Shown: positions 47,281-59,139, numbered from the stretch's first letter. The stretch: DNA of 64,000 nucleotides from Caenorhabditis elegans (GCF_000002985.6 NC_003280.10:11776501-11840500), one strand, 5' to 3'. Numbers and translations: made by a program. Notes: generated by a model from the sequence alone, not told the origin.

Positions 47281-47466
47281 ACAGTCACTATTGCAACCCG
47301 CTACTTCACTTTAAAAGGTGTTATCTCGGTTCATTTTGAAGATATCAACAAATAATTAACTACCAAAATATAGAAAAAGAAATAATAGAAATTTTGTCAG
47401 TTGAAAACTTTTTAATAGAACAAACGACGACAACTGAGATATTAGCTGGCAAAGTTTAGTCCAAAG
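47281..47466 (+). repeat. dispersed short inverted-repeat element, copy d
   Basis: It begins ACAGTCACTATTGCAACCCG and ends GCTGGCAAAGTTTAGTCC, with GAACAAACGACGACAACTGAG inside. Confidence 0.75.
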
Positions 47467-48374
47467 AAAATTTGATAAATCTAGAATCTGTAAGATTTTC
47501 TGAGAAACTATGTTAGAACTAGAAGAAATAAGTAGAGAAACAAAAAAAAGTGGCAAGACAAATGAGCGGGAAACACCCGAGGTGGTCAAAAAATTCAGAC
47601 GCTGCGATTTCCCCCGCGCATTTCGAATCGATTGGTCAAGTGGCGATGACATTCAATATATTATTAGATGTTTTCTGAAGATTGGAATTTCAGGAAGAGG
47701 GTAGGTCAATATAGCCTCCGTCGGAAAAAATGGGAGGAGATCTGTTTTTGTGCTAAAAAAAGAACTTTTTCGTTGATTTTTGCATTTAAAAATATACAAA
47801 TGTCGTCGAATTAAATGCACGATACGCAAAGGTACGCAAACACCGACGTGTACCGTACTCCGAAATGTTTTTAATTTCCATGTTTTAAATTAGGAAATCG
47901 ACAAAAATGAGAGTTTTAAGCACAAAAACAGAGCTTTTGAAGCAAAAAAAAATTATTAAACAATACAGATGACATATGCTCCTAGAAAATACCAGAATGA
48001 AGGTGTTTTTGAGGAAAAAAATTTAGGCCAAAATTTTTTTTAAACAACAGTATTTTCGAGGAATCAGAGAAGTTCCCGATTTTCCAACAAGTTGAATTTG
48101 TAGAAGACTTAAGAATACTTCCGAAAAAAGTAGCTCTCCAAAAGTATTTTAGGCCAACGGAAGGTTCAAATTCACCACAAAAATCAATGTGGAATAGATT
48201 TCTTGTAGAAACTGAACATTAGGAACAGAAAATAGGTTAATGACTTATTCTGTAGTAGTTCCAAGCTTTATGAACACATTTTCAAGTACTAGATATCTTC
48301 CAATCGAGAGAAGCTCTAGTTGTCATACAGCTCGACTGATTACATATATTCCTTGAGAACGCACGCACCTCTCG
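47467..48374. other. intergenic region
   Basis: There is an open stretch at 47510-47704 (MLELEEISRETKKSGKTNER and onward) with no supporting splice context; I do not call it a gene. The rest shows nothing I can support. Confidence 0.35.
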
Positions 48375-48450
48375 CCCTTTTGGTGTAGTGGTTAAGCGCA
48401 CGGTCTTCAGATACAGTCATTGCTGGTTCAAATCTGGATAGGTTCGGTTT
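48375..48450 (+). ncRNA. tRNA-like sequence or tRNA-derived repeat
   Basis: TGGTGTAGTGGTTAAGCGC is a good A-box region and GGTTCAAATCTGG a good B box about 45 bp later, so a pol III internal promoter is present. The acceptor and T stems do not pair well by eye, so a pseudo-tRNA or SINE head is more likely than a working tRNA. Confidence 0.35.
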
Positions 48451-48725
48451 TCTTTTACATCGGTAAGTGTCCCGATATAAGCTTTCAATGTGTTTTTTGG
48501 ATCACGAAATTCTCGTGCGAGCTCTTGTCAGCATAAGCGCACGTCAGCATAAGCATATTTCAAAGGTTTCAGCATAGGATAGTTGGCAATGAGATTTTGC
48601 AATAAAATGTGTCCAACTGAAATGTTGTTGGCGATAGTGTCAAAAACATTCGGTTTTTTTAGGTTTCAATGTTTTTTTTTCGATTTATGAAAAAAAAATC
48701 CAAAGGGTACCCTTTACAAAAATTT

Positions 48726-49363
48726 TCTAAATTTTTTTTGAAAACTTTTTTTGAAAACTTTTCAAAATTTGATCAGATGTTATAGAAAAATGCAATGTTT
48801 GTTGTTTATCTAGTTTAGATGTTCTGAACACGAATTCAGACTAAAACCTGAGGTATAGTAGAACCTCAAAATTCAAAAAACGCACTCACTTCGGATGCTG
48901 ATATCTCCGTGTAATAATTTTTTATGACAAAGTGATCAACTACAAAGTTGTTTATCTTAATATAAAGTACAATTTTGCAGTTAATCGTTTTTTATCAAAA
49001 AATTGGTTGGATGAGATATGAACAGAAAAAGAAGAAGAAAATACAAGTATGAAGGTGCCAAACTTTACACAACTTTATCTCGACCAACAGATTTTTTGAG
49101 AAAAAACAATCAACTACAAAGTTGTACTTTAGATTAAGATATACAACTTTGTAGTTAATCAATTGCCATAAATTTTTTTTCCACGGAGATATCAGCATCC
49201 GAAGTGAGTGCGTTTTTTGAGCTTAGGGGTTCTACTATACCTCAGGTTTTCGTCTGCAATAGTGTTCAGAACATCCAAACAAGAAAAACGACAAAAATTG
49301 CACTTTTCTATAATATCTGATCAAATTTTGAAAAGTTTTCAAAAAAATAAATTTTGGAAAATT
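48726..49363. mobile_element. foldback element of about 640 bp
   Basis: Long imperfect inverted repeats: the left arm has AAAACTTTTCAAAATTTGAT, GATGTTCTGAACAC, CTGAGGTATAGTAGAACC and TGCTGATATCTCCGTG; the right arm has their reverse complements in reverse order. An inner pair of AACTACAAAGTTGT palindromes sits in the middle. It has no coding capacity. Target-site repeats are not clear. Confidence 0.75.
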
Positions 49364-49375
49364 TTATTAGATAGA

Positions 49376-51001
49376 GGTAGTCAAAGAGCATTTGAAGGTA
49401 GTCAATGAGCATTTATACATCAGATTTCATCTCCATTTTTTCCGGAATTTTAAGAAATGAGAAAGTGCACGACCTTCTTAGACATCAAAAAGTAACATGT
49501 TATTGAAAATTCTGATTTTTCAGCGAAAACAAACTGAAAATTCTGAAAAATTAGATAAAGGTAGTCAGTGAGCAACTGAAGGTAGTCAATGAGCCGAAAG
49601 GTAGTCAATGATCTGAGGTAGTCAATGAGCAAAGGTAGTCAATGAGCCGAAGGGTAGTCAATGAGCAAAAGGTAGTCAATGATCCGAAAGGTAGTCAATG
49701 AGCAAAAGGTAGTCAATGATCCGAAAGGTAGTCAATGAGCAAAGGTAGTCAATGAGCCGAAAGGTAGTCAATGATCCGAAAGGTAGTCAATGATCCGAAA
49801 GGTAGTCAATGAGCAAAGGTAGTCAATGAGAAGGTAGTCAATGAGCAAAAGGTAGTCAATGATCCGAAAGGTAGTCAATGAGCAAAGGTAGTCAATGAGC
49901 CGAAAGGTAGTCAATGAGCAAAGGTAGTCAATGAGCAAAAGGTAGTCAATGAGAAGGTAGTCAATGAGCAAAAGGTAGTCAATGATCCGAAAGGTAGTCA
50001 ATGATCCGAAAGGTAGTCAATGAGCAAAGGTAGTCAATGAGCAAAAGGTAGTCAATGAGAAGGTAGTCAATGAGCAAAAGGTAGTCAATGATCCGAAAGG
50101 TAGTCAATGATCCGAAAGGTAGTCAATGAGCAAAGGTAGTCAATGAGCCGAAGGGTAGTCAATGAGCAAAAGGTAGTCAATGATCCGAAAGGTAGTCAAT
50201 GATCCGAAAGGTAGTCAATGATCCGAAAGGTAGTCAATGAGCAAAGGTAGTCAATGAGCCGAAGGGTAGTCAATGAGCAAAAGGTAGTCAATGATCCAAA
50301 AGGTAGTCAATGATCCGAAAGGTAGTCAATGATCCGAAAGGTAGTCAATGAGCAAAGGTAGTCAATCAGCAAAAGGTAGTCAATGAGAAGGTAGTCAATG
50401 AGCAAAAGGTAGTCAATGATCCGAAAGGTAGTCAATGATCCGAAAGGTAGTCGATGAGCAAAGGTAGTCAATGAGCTGAAGGGTAGTCAATGAGCAGAAG
50501 GTAGTCAATGATCCGTAAGGTAGTCAATGATCCGAAAGGTAGTCAATGATCCGAAAGGTAGTCAATGAGCAAAGGTAGTCAATGAGCCGAAGGGTAGTCA
50601 ATGAGCAAAAGGTAGTCAATGATCCGAAAGGTAGTCAATGATCCGAAAGGTAGTCAATGATCCGAAAGGTAGTCAATGAGCAAAGGTAGTCAATGAGCAA
50701 AAGGTAGTCAATGAGAAGGTAGTCAATGAGCAAAAGGTAGTCAATGATCCGAAAGGTAGTCAATGATCCGAAAGGTAGTCAATGAGCAAAGGTAGTCAAT
50801 GAGCAAAAGGTAGTCAATGAGCAAAAGGTAGTCAATGATCCGAAAGGTAGTCAATGAGCAAAGGTAGTCAATGAGCCGAAGGGTAGTCAATGAGCAAAAG
50901 GTAGTCAATGATCCGAAAGGTAGTCAATGATCCGAAAGGTAGTCAATGATCCGAAAGGTAGTCAATGAGCAAAGGTAGTCAAAGAGAAGGTAGTCAATGA
51001 G
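49376..51001 (+). repeat. GGTAGTCAATGA satellite array
   Basis: About 80 head-to-tail units sharing GGTAGTCAATGA and differing in the tail: TCCGAAA, GCAAAA, GCAAA, GCCGAAG or GAA, giving units of 15-19 bp. Two isolated units at 49376-49420 precede the main array (49559-51001). Unit types recur in ordered groups, suggesting a higher-order period. No other function is visible; because some tails are not multiples of three, long coding is not sustained. Confidence 0.95.
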
Positions 51002-51542
51002 TGTTTGCCTTAACTTTTCTTTTTTTGTTAACTTTTTTTTTTGTTAAACTTTTTTTGTTAACAATCGTTAACTTTTTTTTTCTTCAAAAAGTCTAGGTTC
51101 AGCAAAAACGTTTTTTTTTTCTGTTTTCCAAATTTATATGTTTGAGTAATCAAGTAATCAAAATTTCAGAAAATTTTCCTGCAAAAAAGTTTAACTCACT
51201 TTTAAATTTTACGGCAAAAAATGACTGAAATTTTCAGAATTCAATTAATATAGACAGGAAACACAAAAGTGGGAACTAGGAGATTTGGGGGGAATTCGAA
51301 AAAAAAAAAATTTTTGTTGCAAAATTGAAAAAAAAAATTTAGAAAAATTCCATAAATTAGCAGTTATGTAAATTCGGTAGATTGAGACTGTTTTCTGTCA
51401 TTTAGAGTAAAAAACTCTTTTTTTTTTAAATTACAGTATCATCATTTATTTATCTTCCTTGAACTTGAAACAGAAAAAAGAAAACAATACAAATATAGAA
51501 AAATAACAAACATTGAACAATTTGAAAAAAAATTGTGATAAT
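51002..51542. other. AT-rich gap with T-runs
   Basis: It carries repeated TTTTTTGTTAACTTT-like units directly after the satellite, then low-complexity A/T sequence and the 3'UTR of the next minus-strand gene. Confidence 0.4.
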
Positions 51543-53050
51543 TTAAAAGTTAAACAAGCTCATATCGACAAACTCCGTTTTCGTCCCCGGCAGTGGACAT
51601 AAACACGAGTGGTGAGGCTCAACATCAGGATCCTCATCACTACAATAATCGCATTCATAATGCGCTCGATTGAAACAATTCCGAATGGAATGCCTTCCAA
51701 GACATCTGGTGCAGATTCCCGCATCTTCCAGAAACTCTCTTCGCTTCTCCACATTCGTTATTTCATGACATTCATCCACAGAGTGCTGCTTGTTGCAGAA
51801 AACACACGGGCGTCTGATCTTCCGATTGACGTAGCTTTCATTGCAAATTTCTCGCATAGGACGGGATTTGATGGCGTTCTTGTAGCCGTTCGTGTGGAAG
51901 AGGCAACTCGGGACATCGTTGGCTTGGGCGGTGTCGGGGACCCATGGTTCGTTGTCGATGACTGAAATTTCTTGAATTATAGACCTTCTGGCAAATATTC
52001 TACGGTAATCATGCATTAGACTTACACTAATCTTACAGTAATCCAACAGTAGTTTTACAGTAGTCCTACAGTAATCCTAACATAATTTTTCTACAGTAAT
52101 CCTATTGTAATCCTACCTTTTTTAGACATTTTACATTGGTTGTTTTTCTCAAACTCAAAACATTTTAAAAACTCACCATTATTCTGCTGATTTGGGATTG
52201 GTTCTAGTTGACGACGATATACGTACACTGGTTCAGGCTTCAGCAATTCGATTCGTAAGCGGTCGAAATCAATTGGATCAATTTCAGGACTTTTTAGAGA
52301 TCGCATCGGTGTGTAGTTGTCGCTTGGTGGCTGTGGATATCTGTCCTCAAAGTTTGGATGGCGTGCAGGCGGGCTCTGGGATCTTGGTCTGTATCCCCCG
52401 GGAGACCCTGATTCTGGACTTGAAGATCGTTGAAAGTATCCTTGACGTTCATAGTTCCTTGGACTCGAGGATCGTCGTTGATTCTGCGTGGATCTTCTAT
52501 CAAAACTCGGGGATCTTGAGTGATAATGGTAATCGTTCTCGAATTGTCTTGGCTCATGAGCTGGACATCTATTTGAGTGGAATTGCTGATCCGATGTTTG
52601 TGATGCATTTGAAAAGTTTTGTGATCCTCCTCGATAGTTTCTTTCCAGACTTGGGGATCTTCTGAAGCTTTCGTTTGAGTGGAATGGCCGGTTCATTTGA
52701 TGCCTCTGAACCGGACTAAACGACCTTCTGAAAACAGGGAAATATCTGCCTGGTCTAGGTGACCTCCGATCCGGAGTTCGTGGTCTCCGCTTTTGGAAGT
52801 AATACTGCTCGGGTGAGGATCTTTCTTGATACCGACGGTTTGGAGAGGGATACCACTGCTCCTGTCTGGACGATTCTGGAGACCAGGATCTATGAGACTG
52901 ATGGTACTGGTCTCTGCCAAAATCCCTCGGTGGGCTTTGTCTTCTATCTGGACTCCGCCGATTGTTGAACCTATTTCTGTCGCCACCATTACCACGCCAT
53001 CTTCGTCCTCCGCCTCTTGGCCAACCACCTTGGTTCTGATTGTGATACAT
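51543..53050 (-). CDS. RS-rich protein with one Gag-like triple zinc-knuckle cassette
   Basis: Two exons (52177-53050 and 51543-51961) encode 430 residues. The first gives a Gly/Arg-rich N-terminus (GGWPRGGGRRWRGNGGDRN) and a long Arg/Ser/Pro/Tyr-rich region with many RSPS-type motifs. The second carries three knuckles: CVFCNKQHSVDECH (C-x2-C-x3-H-x4-C), CTRCLGRHSIRNC and CDYCSDEDPDVEPHHSCLC, close to those at 44982-47100, and a conserved helix between knuckles 1 and 2 (NVEKRREFLEDAGI). The intron is phase 1, as in the paralogue, so the cassette again occupies one exon. Likely an RNA-binding or splicing-related nuclear protein, with knuckles of retroelement origin. Confidence 0.7.
51995..52120 (+). 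repeat. ACAGTAATCC short tandem repeat in intron
   Basis: Degenerate units of CTACAGTAATCCTA recur through the intron of the zinc-knuckle gene. Confidence 0.65.
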
Positions 53051-53142
53051 AGTTACAGGAAACGCAAGGTATAAGATGAGCTGAAATTTTTGAGGATTGC
53101 TTATGAAGTCGATTTGCAGAGAATGAGATCAAACCAAGTTTC

Positions 53143-53337
53143 CTCTATTAGTGTTGCGCTCCCACTACTTTACTTTGAAATACTATATCTTGGTTAACTT
53201 CGAAGATATCATTAAATTATTAACTAAAATATTATAGAAAAAGAAATAACTAGTATTTTGCTAGTTGAACATTTTTATATAGAACAAACGACAATTGAGA
53301 TATAAGCTATCAAAGTTGAGGTGCAATACTAATAGAG
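53143..53337 (+). mobile_element. dispersed short inverted-repeat element, copy e (complete MITE)
   Basis: The best-preserved copy: terminal inverted repeats CTCTATTAGTGTTGCGCTC and GAGGTGCAATACTAATAGAG enclose the shared internal blocks. It has no coding capacity. It lies upstream of the zinc-knuckle gene. Confidence 0.8.
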
Positions 53338-53626
53338 AATAACTACGTTGAAGCAGAGAAAAAACGTTGCAAGAAAAAAAACTAAACGAAAATTGAAAAC
53401 AGAAAGACTGACCGAAAAGAATGCGCAAAAACGATAAAACAGACAGAACGCTGCGGAAGAGGGCAGTTTTATTGCAGGGGAGGCGATGCATGTAGAGCTG
53501 GCATCTCGTTCATGGTACATATCGATTAACATGCATGTGCCAAGTATTATGGTGTATACTATTTTTCTTCTCACACATTTGAATAACCAACGCAATGTAC
53601 AAGATTACGATTGTAACTTGGTAGAT

Positions 53627-53808
53627 GTAGTATTTCAACTCTGCCAGCTTATACCTTAATTGTCGTTTGTCCTATTCAGAGATTATCACCTGACAAAACA
53701 TTTGTTATCTTTTTTCTATCGTTTGTATATAATGTTCTGTTGGTATGTTTGAAATGAACCGAGAATAAACCTTTTAAAATAAAGTAGTGGAGTACAATAC
53801 TATTACAG
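53627..53808 (-). mobile_element. dispersed short inverted-repeat element, copy f (reverse)
   Basis: Reverse-orientation copy: TGTAGTATTTCAACTCTGCC at one end and AGTGGAGTACAATACTATTA at the other, only 290 bp from copy e. Confidence 0.75.
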
Positions 53809-54633
53809 GAAATACGGAAATCATTTAATTGAAGTTCAACGAAAGTTGACAAGATTGGATCTACCTAATAGTGTATAAAATGAAAGAACTTGGCGAGAAA
53901 ATATGCGAGAAAGGAACAAAGCAGAAAGGTTAATTTCAAGATTCATCATAAAAATTAGTAGTCTTTCAGTGACGTCACATATATTATACTAGAGGGACAA
54001 AGCTTATCGGATTTTTTGAAACATGATGATAGATCTTCAATGAGGAGAAGATTCCAGAAACAAAACATGGGTACCAGGCGAATTGAATAATCGTGGAATA
54101 GTGTAATAATTTCTAAAAAAATTGTAAAAGTTAACTGTAAATCAAAGAGTTGATTTCCTAGATCCTAATAAATAATATAAACTGATATTACGGGATTAAA
54201 TCAAAACGTACTCAATTGTACAGACAAAATAAACAAACAGTCGCAAAAAAATTCGTCCCTCTGTTCAAACTTTCCTAGCGGTAAAATTCAATCTAACAAT
54301 AGAGCAACTTTGCATTTTACACGAGAGGGAGCGCGTGTCAGAGAGATAGGAGGTGCGGTGTCCTTGATGATTTATTGATAGTTTTACATGTGGCTTCGTC
54401 CTTTCATCAAATTTTAGATTTCGGAGGAACAAAAGGATTTTGGAGAATAAATTCTGTTTTGAAAGCAGAAAATATTATATAATCGTTCAAAACAAAATCT
54501 CAAAATAGTTGATGCATTTACTAAATATTCAGTCAACGTTCCGGTAAAGGTTCCTACATTCTCTGAGGTTTGTAGCATTTATTAACCATTATCAAAATTG
54601 TGAAAATTAACTTCCACAGTAAAAAATGTACAA
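53809..54633. other. intergenic region
   Basis: AT-rich; no exon, RNA gene or clear repeat that I can support. Confidence 0.35.
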
Positions 54634-54768
54634 TCAAATAATCAGGGAAATAGCAATCACTAAATACAACTGAAAAGTTGTCGGTTTACTGTTCGGAAGT
54701 TGCTTAATTATGCCGATGATTAACTGTAATGGTTTTCCACAAGCATATCCAGTTACATCAGTTCGAGT

Positions 54769-56075
54769 TCATCTGAAAATTTAAGTTTTTAGTACAAATA
54801 TAGTGATCCTCAGCACTCACGCTATATCCTTCATCAGGTTAACATCTACAGCAACGCAGGGTTCGCTGAAATGTAAAAATAAATCAAAACGATTCTGAGA
54901 GCCATTATATATATAAAAGCTTGGAACCGCAAGTACAAAACGTGCTGAATTATAAAGGTGGGATAAAGTATGACAGTTTGCCATTATACTTGTAAGAAAG
55001 CAAATTTCATTAGAAAACTGGTATTTGAAAATTCAAGTCGCATCTTACTCATAGAGATTATATAGGTAGTTGTTTGGATCTCCGGTCTTCCAAATAAATC
55101 CATCTGTACCCGTGGTTGAGCCATCTGTCCATTCAAAAGAATTCAGTGCAGTACATGTCGCCGTCAGCTGCGACATTAAACATGACGTTTTTCTCATTGC
55201 ACCAACCCAGAAATAACCGTATCTCAACTTTGTGAATTGTCCTGAAAAACGTCCATAGAAACAATTGTTCAAAATTCCATCTACGTATGTATGTTTGCTA
55301 ATATTGCTGTCGATTAACATTAATAACTTTTTGGTTTGACATACCCTTTGAAACACTGGCCTAAAACTTAAAACATACTATTAAAGTCGCTATATTACTC
55401 ACTAGTCATAGCGTTCAATTCTGCTTGATTTTGAACTCCACTGAGAACTGCTCCCTCTGCAGCACAACGGGCACTTGCTTCGTTACGATTTCCTTGTAAA
55501 TATAGCCCAACAAATAGCTTAAAAAAATGTTTCGATAAATTTTTGTATTGGGACCACCGTATATCTTTTATTAGCATGGCTGTCATACTCCGTTTCTGTT
55601 CTCGCAGATACTTCTACTTTTGCCAAATCATTAACAAAAAAAACTGCGACGCATTTAATACTCTCCAAAACGATTTAAAATTTTAAAGTCAAAGATTCGA
55701 ATCCTCACCTTGACACACCATGGCCCGCTAGGGCGTTCAAACTTTTCCCAGTCAGTTGGACACGGCACTGAAAATCAGACAATTTTCTGTTGTTCTTTTG
55801 GCGACACGGAAACTCACTTTCAGTAGTTGTAGTGGTAGTCATAGTCGTGGTTGTTGTGGTAGTTGTTGTCGTTGTCGCTAACAACGTTGTTTAAAATTAA
55901 GAAAATTCGGAACATTTTCATGAACATTATTTTCGGGTCACCCTCTGTTGCCCGTTCCCCGGGCACTGTGAGTATCCAGAACAATTTCACAAAAATCCAA
56001 CTTACTTTCAATTTGTTGAGTTGGAATACAAGAAGTGACCACGGGAATAAGGAACAGAAAAATCATCCTAGACAT
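54769..56075 (-). CDS. secreted C-type lectin-like protein with premature TGA
   Basis: Exons: 56006-56075 (signal peptide MSRMIFLFLIPVVTSC), 55818-55877 (Thr-only mucin-like linker), 55709-55767 (CPTDWEKFERPSGPWCVK), 55403-55517, 55049-55241, 54821-54865 and a last exon from 54772. The CTLD motifs WVGA, FEWTDGS and CVAVDV are present, matching nematode CLEC proteins; these are often induced by infection or act in mucosal defence. The last exon opens with TGA at 54769-54771, exactly where a conserved CTLD Cys follows DIA. Reading through gives RTDVTGYACGKP and a hydrophobic tail (FQLYLVIAISLII) like a GPI signal, ending at 54634. So either the protein loses its last Cys pair and anchor, or this copy is a recent nonsense allele. 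Exon 55403-55517 uses a TTTAAG acceptor. Confidence 0.7.
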
Positions 56076-57188
56076 TGTTAAGCTTAGTCTTATCTCACTA
56101 AAGACACTGCCGAAACAATCTTCAATTGTTGGCAGTGATCTTTTCGATATGTATCCCACCTCCCACCAAAATTTCTAAAAATATGAATTGATGTCTAACA
56201 GAGGAGGAGAAGAACGAGATGTTTGGAAAATTAAGAGTGGATTTTCTAAACACTTGATCACTATCTCATTGTTAGAAAAAAAGCTAATTTACTTTTTATC
56301 TTTCACAAATTGTTGCGAATTCAGAAGCATACCGGGTTATCTTTTTCTAGCTGTTTTTTTGTCAGATTGTATAACAATCATCATCATTTGCTATACATAG
56401 TTTGTGTCTATGAAATTAATTCTTATATCAACTCTAATTATTGTGTAGAAGTACTGTATTGTTAGCATTGTACATGAGTACGGCAGGATTACTGTAACTT
56501 CAGAAAAATTACTTAGAGCAGTTGGCAATAAGTAGGCTTGAATGCAACATTCTCGATCAGACTTGATCTTCTGCTTTATGTCCTTAGATACCTACTTCTT
56601 TGGAAACATGTATCACCGATTTTTAAACCCCCAGGCGCGGTTTCGGGCCTGGCGCCTGGGTGCCCACACACTTTTACCCTTTTAGGTAATTTTCTATAAT
56701 TGGATTTTATGGTAATCACGTGCTTTGAGTAAAATCAATAAATTTTCTATGGAAAATAATTTAAAATTTGGTACTTTTAAAGTTCGAGTGAAAATAAAAA
56801 AATCTTTTTTTCTAATTCTTTAAATTTTTTAAGTTTTATTTTTTGGTATATTGACCCTGTTTTTTTTTTAAAGATACAACACTATTCAGAATAGAATTAG
56901 AAATACAAATATAAAAATTGAAGTTCCTAAAATACCTAAAACAAGTCTAAATGAAATTTCTAAACTGAGAAAATATTTAAAATATTGTGTTTAAAATCAG
57001 AGCAATAATAGAATAAAAGTTAAAACATACCTGTTTCAAAAACTTCGTCAATTAAGATTGATTGGCATGTTTTAGCAAGAAGCTATGCATATTCCGATGA
57101 CTCATAGCTCAGGCTAAAACAAACCATTCAATTCTTGACATTATTAATCTCAAACAGCGACAACACAACTAGAACACTGAATAAAGAT
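56076..57188. other. intergenic region
   Basis: Upstream of the lectin gene. It includes a GC-rich island, CCCCCAGGCGCGGTTTCGGG (about 56629-56665), in otherwise AT-rich DNA. No supported gene. Confidence 0.35.
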
Positions 57189-57278
57189 ATGCAATCGAAA
57201 GGGGGCGAAGATCCGAAGTTCAGAAGACGTGTGACGTCAACAGTTCAACGTCGTTCGGCGAGACTGCGTGCCGAGTGA
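57189..57278 (+). CDS. possible 29-residue Arg-rich ORF
   Basis: ATG 57189 to TGA 57276: MQSKGGEDPKFRRRVTSTVQ and on, rich in Arg and Ser. It is GC-rich compared with its surroundings and could be a small peptide gene, a first exon or chance. No splice partner was identified. Confidence 0.2.
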   Translation: MQSKGGEDPKFRRRVTSTVQRRSARLRAE

Positions 57279-59139
57279 TAGAAACGCAGGTTTCTGTATC
57301 TTTGGTTAATATTATTGTGTCGATCGGAGAACACAATGGTCAGAAATAGGCAGAGCAGCCGACGTTTTATCAGTTTTTCGCACTATTTTCGGGTGAGGAG
57401 GTGGGGCCGGGTATTTTTAGAACCTAAATATTTATAATTGTTTCCGGTTTAGAGTGCGCACTGATTAATTGATTTGGGAAGATGTGATCTTTTGAAGTTA
57501 AAACATCAAGGTTTTTGGGAAAATGAACGATTAAACATTTTTTTTAACAAGAAAAAATCATTGTGCAATTATTATACCCTAATATAAAATATCGATTAAA
57601 ATAAAGTAAAAATAATGCTAAAAAATGTAACCACCTTGTCGTTAACAATTTCTTTTCATTGCAACAATATTCGTCAATCAAATTTTATTTCAAATTAGCG
57701 AGAAGCACGTCCACCAATCTTCTGCATTGGTCACTTTCTCTGAGCATTTGAGCATTTGAGCTCATTGGTCGACGCATTTTTATTCACGCGCGAAATTTAA
57801 ATCAAATTAGCAAATGTGTTATTTTTGGCAACTCTAAAACATTTGAATCACACACAGCTTCAGATATTTTTTTAACTTTTAAATTTTCTATGTTCGCACT
57901 GAAAACAGGCGACTTATGATGCCAGAACTAAGGTTCCATCCAACTTCCACTACATGACATAACTCTTAAAGTGCACTCACATGACTATTTTGATTTTCAA
58001 AAATATATTCCATCCGGTCATGCACAACCACCTTTCGATGTTCCAGAGGTTTTTGTATGCATTGTCATTCTTTTTCCTGCTATTGAATATGGTTTTTTTC
58101 TAGAAATGTTTTTGTAAAGGATAATTGTTCAGAATTCATAGTTGTCATTGTTGCAAATTGTTAGAATTTTTTCAGTTTTTGCTATCAATATTGTGACCTG
58201 AAGCTGTTGAAAAAGTTTTTTGGAAACTTCCGGCTAAATTATTGACCTTTTTAGAGCTCGAAATACCGAAATTTCCAAAAAACTCATATATTCGTGAAAA
58301 ACCCAATGTTCGGCAGCAAACATGCGTTTTCAAACACAGTATATTTTGCTGAAATATATTTAAAATAATTAGATTTAAAATCTAATATCTAATCTAATAA
58401 AGTTACCAAGACTAAATCAAATGCTCAAAATCCTAAGATTTTGATATAAGGAAATATTTTTCATTGCGAAGTAATCACAAAATATAGAAAAGTATTCGAT
58501 TTATCCGATAATATATTTTTTTATTTTTGACGAAACAACGAGTTTTTGAAAAAAAAATTCCGGAAATTTACAACTTTCAGACAATGTTTGTCATTTTCCG
58601 AATGTTTCAGAAATCTATTCTCAAATAAAAAATAATTTTTCATTGTCGGTCTTAGTTTAATGAAAACTTGGAGGAAAAGGACATGTAGCCCTGGCAGGTA
58701 GGCCCGCACCCTAGTAGGCATGTAGTAGGCACATTTATTTATTTTTTGAAAAAGCAAATATAAATTCCTTCCGGTTCAAAATCGCAAAAATCCAATTTTT
58801 ATTTTTAGACACCCTCCTCCATATACCGTACCAAATTTAATGGTTCTCCCCTATCCTTTATCTCTCAACTCTCCCGACTTTCCCATACTATCCCATTTTC
58901 AACTTCGGTCTTTCAACTGACAGACAACGTCACAAAATCATCGACGAACTTCAAACGACCAAAGACAAAAATAAATATATTCGGATTCTTGTTTCACCGT
59001 AATAAACTGTGTGTGCCCGCCCTCCTTCGTAATTTGACTATCTGACTTTATCTATAAATACCATTTCTCATTTTCAAGGAGCTATGACTTTCGTTCTTTT
59101 TTCATATTATCTGGAATCCAGCCGACTAGTTTTTCCAGA
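57279..59139. other. intergenic region
   Basis: No supported exon. A short GTAGGC/GCCTAC cluster lies at 58680-58735. Near 58980-59060 the sequence before the next gene includes TATAAATACC, a possible TATA element about 80 bp before the ATG. Confidence 0.4.

Noticed and set aside
49768-50001. Minus-strand frame with repeated IDYL units
   Set aside because: It is an accidental open frame through the satellite array; unit lengths are not multiples of three, so it does not persist.
49376-51001. CRISPR array
   Set aside because: Units are head to tail without unique spacers, and the genome is eukaryotic.
52192-52665. Plus-strand frame of 157 codons
   Set aside because: It is antisense to the RS-rich exon of the second zinc-knuckle gene.
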